Origin: Chara braunii
Lineage: Eukaryota; Streptophyta; Charophyceae; Charales; Characeae
Assembly (NCBI GenBank): GCA_003427395.1
Contig: BFEA01000076.1
Span: 2,854,149-2,887,176 of the forward strand
Direction: 5' to 3'
DNA: 33,028 bases
Below are positions 29,721-33,028 of this stretch, piece by piece. Both the position numbers and the translations under genes were made by a program. The notes beneath the pieces were generated by a model. The model saw only the letters and a program-made list of their open reading frames with translations. It was not told the origin of the DNA and searched no databases. Positions within the stretch are counted from its first letter, which is position 1. Every line of letters starts with the position of its first letter.

Positions 29721-30770
29721 TTGCTTTGTCCATTTCATGCACTTGGTGATGGTCCGATTCATCCTTGGATGTTCCACTAGTCATATACATTTGTTTTCAC
29801 TCGTCACACTCTTACTTTGTCCATTTCATGCACTTGGTGATAGTCCGATTCATCCTTGGCCGTTCCACTATTCATATGCAAGTGTTATCACGAGTCACAC
29901 TCTTGCTTTGTCCATTTCATGCACTTGGTGGTAGTCCGATTCATCCTTGGCTGTTCCACTAGTCATATGCATGTGTTCTCACTAGTCACGCTCTTGCTTT
30001 GTTCATTTCATGCACTTGGTGATAGTCCGATTCGTCCTTGGCTGTTCCAATAGGCATAGACATGTGTTCTCACTAGTCACATTCTTGGTTTGTCCATTTC
30101 ATGCACTTGGTGATAGTCCGATTCACCCTTTGCTGTTCCACTATTTTTATGCATGTATTCTCACTCGTCATACGCCTACTTTGTTCATTTCATGCACTTG
30201 GTGATAGCCCGATCCATCCTTGGCTATCCCACTAGGGATATGCATGTGTTCTTACTAGTCATACTCTTGCTTAAAGTTGCTTTGTTCATTTCATGCACTT
30301 GATGATAGTCCGATTCATCCTTGGTTGTTCCACTAGTCATATGTATGTGTTCTCTCTAGTCACGCTCTTGCTTTGTCCATTTCATGCACTTGGTGATAGT
30401 CCGATTCATCCTTGGTTGTCCCACAAGTCATATGCATGTGTTCTCACTCGTCACACTCTTGCTTTGTCCATTTCATGCACTTGGTGATAGTCCGATTCAT
30501 CCTTGGTTGTTCCAATAGTCATATGCATGTGTTCTCATTAATCACACTCTTGCTTTGTCCATTTCATGCACTTGGTGATAGCCCGATTCATCTTTGGCTG
30601 TTCCACTAGTCATATGCGTATGTTGTCACTAGTCACACTCTTGCTTTGTCAATTTCACGCACTTGGTGTTAGTCCGATTCTTCCCTAGCTGTTCAACTTG
30701 TGAGGTGCATGCATTTCCCTTGTCACACTAATGCCTTGTGCACGTCGATTCTTCCCTAGTTGATCATTAT
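29720..30770. repeat. Satellite B, 91-bp units
   Basis: catgcacttggtgatagtcc starts at 29736, 29827, 29918, 30009, 30100, 30191, 30292, 30383, 30474, 30565 and 30656: all 91-bp steps except one of 101, caused by a 10-base insertion (ttaaagttgc). The start of each unit (ctttgtccatttcatgcact) resembles part of satellite A, so B may derive from it. The last ~100 bp decay. Confidence 0.95.
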
Positions 30771-31572
30771 GATACACACATGGCCTAGCGAGATCCCTCG
30801 TGTTCTAATCGAACATGGTAAATAGGAAGAAGGAAAAAAGACCGTGCTTTCTTTACTGGGACTGCTGTTGTGGCACTCATTGTTTATAAAAATATTGTTT
30901 CTACTGCTGATGCCTGATCAAGCCTCTTGTTGCTGCTGCTGTTGAAAAGTCGATGACCGACCTTCGGCGCACGGGCCGGTCCGAAAAAAGGACTAAGGGG
31001 TCAATGTGACCGGGGGGCACTTCTGGCCAGTTCCGCCGAACCAAGGGTATAGGGGGTTAAAATTCTCATACCTCATATCCTAGGCACAGACAAATGACCT
31101 GCAAAAGCTGCGGGTCATGTGAGTTAATTTTCCTCCAAAAACGGGAAATGAACTTTACCGAACTATTCGCCTTGAGATCCGGACGGCGCCCGAAACGGGC
31201 AAGTAGAGGCAAACGTCGACGAAATCCGACCAGACTTGGTAGGGTTCTCCCATAAGGTACAGACAAAGAGCCAACCACCTCACGGTTCTGACACCGTCTG
31301 GGTCAGGAAACGCTTGCCTGTGTTTTTCGATTCTCCCCCCTTAGATAAAAACGGAAAAATCTGCAAAATCTGCAGAATCTGCAAAATCTGTAAAAATCTG
31401 CAGAATTGCGAAGCCTGCGTTTTCTAAAATCTGTGTTTTCTGCAAGTCTGTGTTTTCTGCATATCTTCTGTAGGACTACTGCTGCAAGTCTGAACTTTTT
31501 GAAGTCCGGAACTCGGGAAAACTTTAGGGAGACAAAGCCGGACTCTTGGAATAGGACGAAGTGTCGTACTCT
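30771..31572. other. Unassigned spacer between satellites
   Basis: No gene found. Contains small hairpins such as GCCCGaaaCGGGC near 31189-31201 and TGACC...GGGTCA near 31097-31119, and a degenerate run of atctgcaaaatctgcagaat-type words at 31345-31470. Confidence 0.55.
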
Positions 31573-32840
31573 TCACACCATCTTCCTCCTCCTGCACCCA
31601 ACCACCATAGCCAACCACTGCTCACCATCTTCCTCCTCCATCTTCTTCACCCATCCACCATAGCCTACCACCTCACGCCGTCTTCCTCCTCCATCTTCTC
31701 CACCCATCCACCATAGCCAACCACCTCGCACCGTTTTCCTCCTTCATCTCCTCCACCCATCCACCACAGCGAACGGCCTCGCATCATCTTCCTCCTCCTT
31801 CTTTACCCATCCACCATAGCCAACCACCTCACACCAGCTTCCTCCTCCATCTTTCTCACCCATCTACCATAGTCAACCACCTCACACCGTCTTCCTCCTC
31901 CATCTTTCTCACCCATCTACCATAGCCAACCACCTCACACCGTCTTCCTCCTCCATCTTCTTCATCCATCCACCATAGCCAACCACCTCACATCATCTTC
32001 CTCCTCCATCTTCTTCATCCATCCACCATAGCCAACCACCTCACACCATCTTCCTCCTCCATCTTTTTCACCCATCCACCATAGCCAACCGCCTCGCACT
32101 ATCTACCTTCTCCATTTTCTTCACCCATCCACCATAGCCTACCACCTCACGTCGTCTTCCTCCTCTATCTTCGTCACCTATCCACCATAGCCAACCACCT
32201 CACACCGTCTTCCTCCTCCATCTCCTCCACCCATCCACCATAGCCAGCCGCCTCGCACCATTTTCCTCCTCCTTCTTCTTTACCTATCCGCCATAGCCAA
32301 CCAACTCACACCATCTTCCTCCTCCATCTTTCTCACCCATCTACCATAGTCAACCACCTCACACCGTCTTTCTCCATTTTTCTCACCCATCTACCATTAC
32401 CAACCACCTCATACCGTCTTCCTCTTCCATTTTTCTCACCCATCTACCATAGCCAACCACCTCACCCCGCCTTCCTCCCCCATCTTCTTCATCCAACTAC
32501 CTCACATCATCTTCCTCCTACATCTTCTTCATCCATCCACCATAGCCAACCACCTCATACCATCTTCCTCGTGCATCTTCTTCACCCATCCACCATAGCC
32601 AACCACCTCACACCACCTTCCTCCTCCGTCTTCTCCACCCATCTACCATAGCCAACCACCGCACCGTTTTCCTCCTCCTTCCTCTTCACCTATCCACTAT
32701 AGCCAACCACCTCACACCTTCTTCCTCCTCCACCTTCTTCATCCATCCGACATAGCCAACCGCCTCGCACCTTCTTCCTCCTCCATCTTCTTCAACATTC
32801 CTCCATATCCAATCGCCTCACGCCGCTTCCCCCTTCATCT
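31573..32840. repeat. Satellite C, 53-bp pyrimidine-rich units
   Basis: The unit caccgtcttcctcctccatc...accatagccaaccacctca is about 53 bp and repeats roughly 24 times with point changes and some shortened units (for example near 32365 and 32490). Since 53 is not a multiple of three, it does not encode a regular protein repeat. Confidence 0.93.
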
Positions 32841-32952
32841 CATTCACCAACCAAAGGCCATGACCGAAGGGGCACAAAGAAGCAAGGTATAGAAAGAGAA
32901 CCTTAGATAGGATGGTAGGACAAGTAGGGGATAAGTTGATTAGGAGTAGGAG
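32841..32952. other. Short unassigned stretch
   Basis: Purine-rich sequence between satellite C and the terminal pyrimidine tract; nothing recognised. Confidence 0.6.
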
Positions 32953-32988
32953 GTCTTTCTTCTCTCTCTCTCTCTCTTTTTTTTTTTT

Positions 32989-33028
<40 letters not shown>
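32953..33028. repeat. (CT)n / poly-T simple sequence at the window end
   Basis: CT runs interrupted by a T15 stretch and ttt; continues to the last base, so it may extend beyond the window. Confidence 0.95.

Noticed and set aside
28996-30609. Plus-strand open frames of 60-90 codons with repeated HALGDSPIHPWL-type words
   Set aside because: They are translations of the 151/172-bp and 91-bp satellites; the frame drifts between units because neither 91 nor 172 is a multiple of three.

Overview
This window looks like nuclear DNA from a large, repeat-rich eukaryotic genome. There is no dense operon-like coding. Long (CT)n microsatellites, satellite arrays, assembly gaps (one of 270 N) and broken retroelements fill most of it. 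The retroelement types (a Penelope-like element with an N-terminal GIY-YIG nuclease, long LTR-like repeats, a DUF4283-like ORF1) and an intron-bearing Josephin-type gene suggest the green lineage. A streptophyte alga such as Chara is a plausible source, but this is inference from style, not a proven identity.

Layout: 1-1208 is microsatellite and unassigned DNA with a small inverted repeat. 1209-1918 (minus) is the last visible exon of a Josephin-like deubiquitinase fused to RING-type zinc fingers, with a one-base frame break. 1919-4230 is mainly microsatellites. 4587-5390 (plus) is an orphan retrotransposon ORF1-like (DUF4283-like) frame. 5576-9190 and 10270-13809 are two diverged direct copies of a ~3.6-kb LTR-like repeat. 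Each carries a TATA/AATAAA pair, a ~122-bp tandem array and an array of hairpins whose arms differ in sequence but remain complementary. 13810-18123 has no recognisable gene.

The clearest system is a ~7-kb Penelope-like element (PLE) on the minus strand at ~18656-25698. It has pseudo-LTRs at both ends, each with a hammerhead ribozyme. Between them lie a Gag-like ORF1 (CCHC knuckle, coiled coil, polyproline linker, SAP-like tail) and an ORF2 with GIY-YIG endonuclease followed by reverse transcriptase. The domain order is the permuted one known from the Chlamys/Naiad-type PLEs. The copy is dead: it has several in-frame stops and one frameshift. It sits inside a second, hairpin-dense repeat family that continues on both sides (18124-18655 and 25699-26640) and recurs at ~26630-27600.

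27600-28250 is unassigned. 28250-28415 is TTC/T/ATT simple sequence. Three satellites follow: ~151/172 bp (28554-29720), exactly 91 bp (29720-30770) and 53 bp (31573-32840). The window ends in pyrimidine simple sequence.

The most unusual recurring theme is that unrelated repeats here (LTR-like repeats, PLE host repeat, first satellite) carry many perfect hairpins whose stems differ in sequence but keep pairing.
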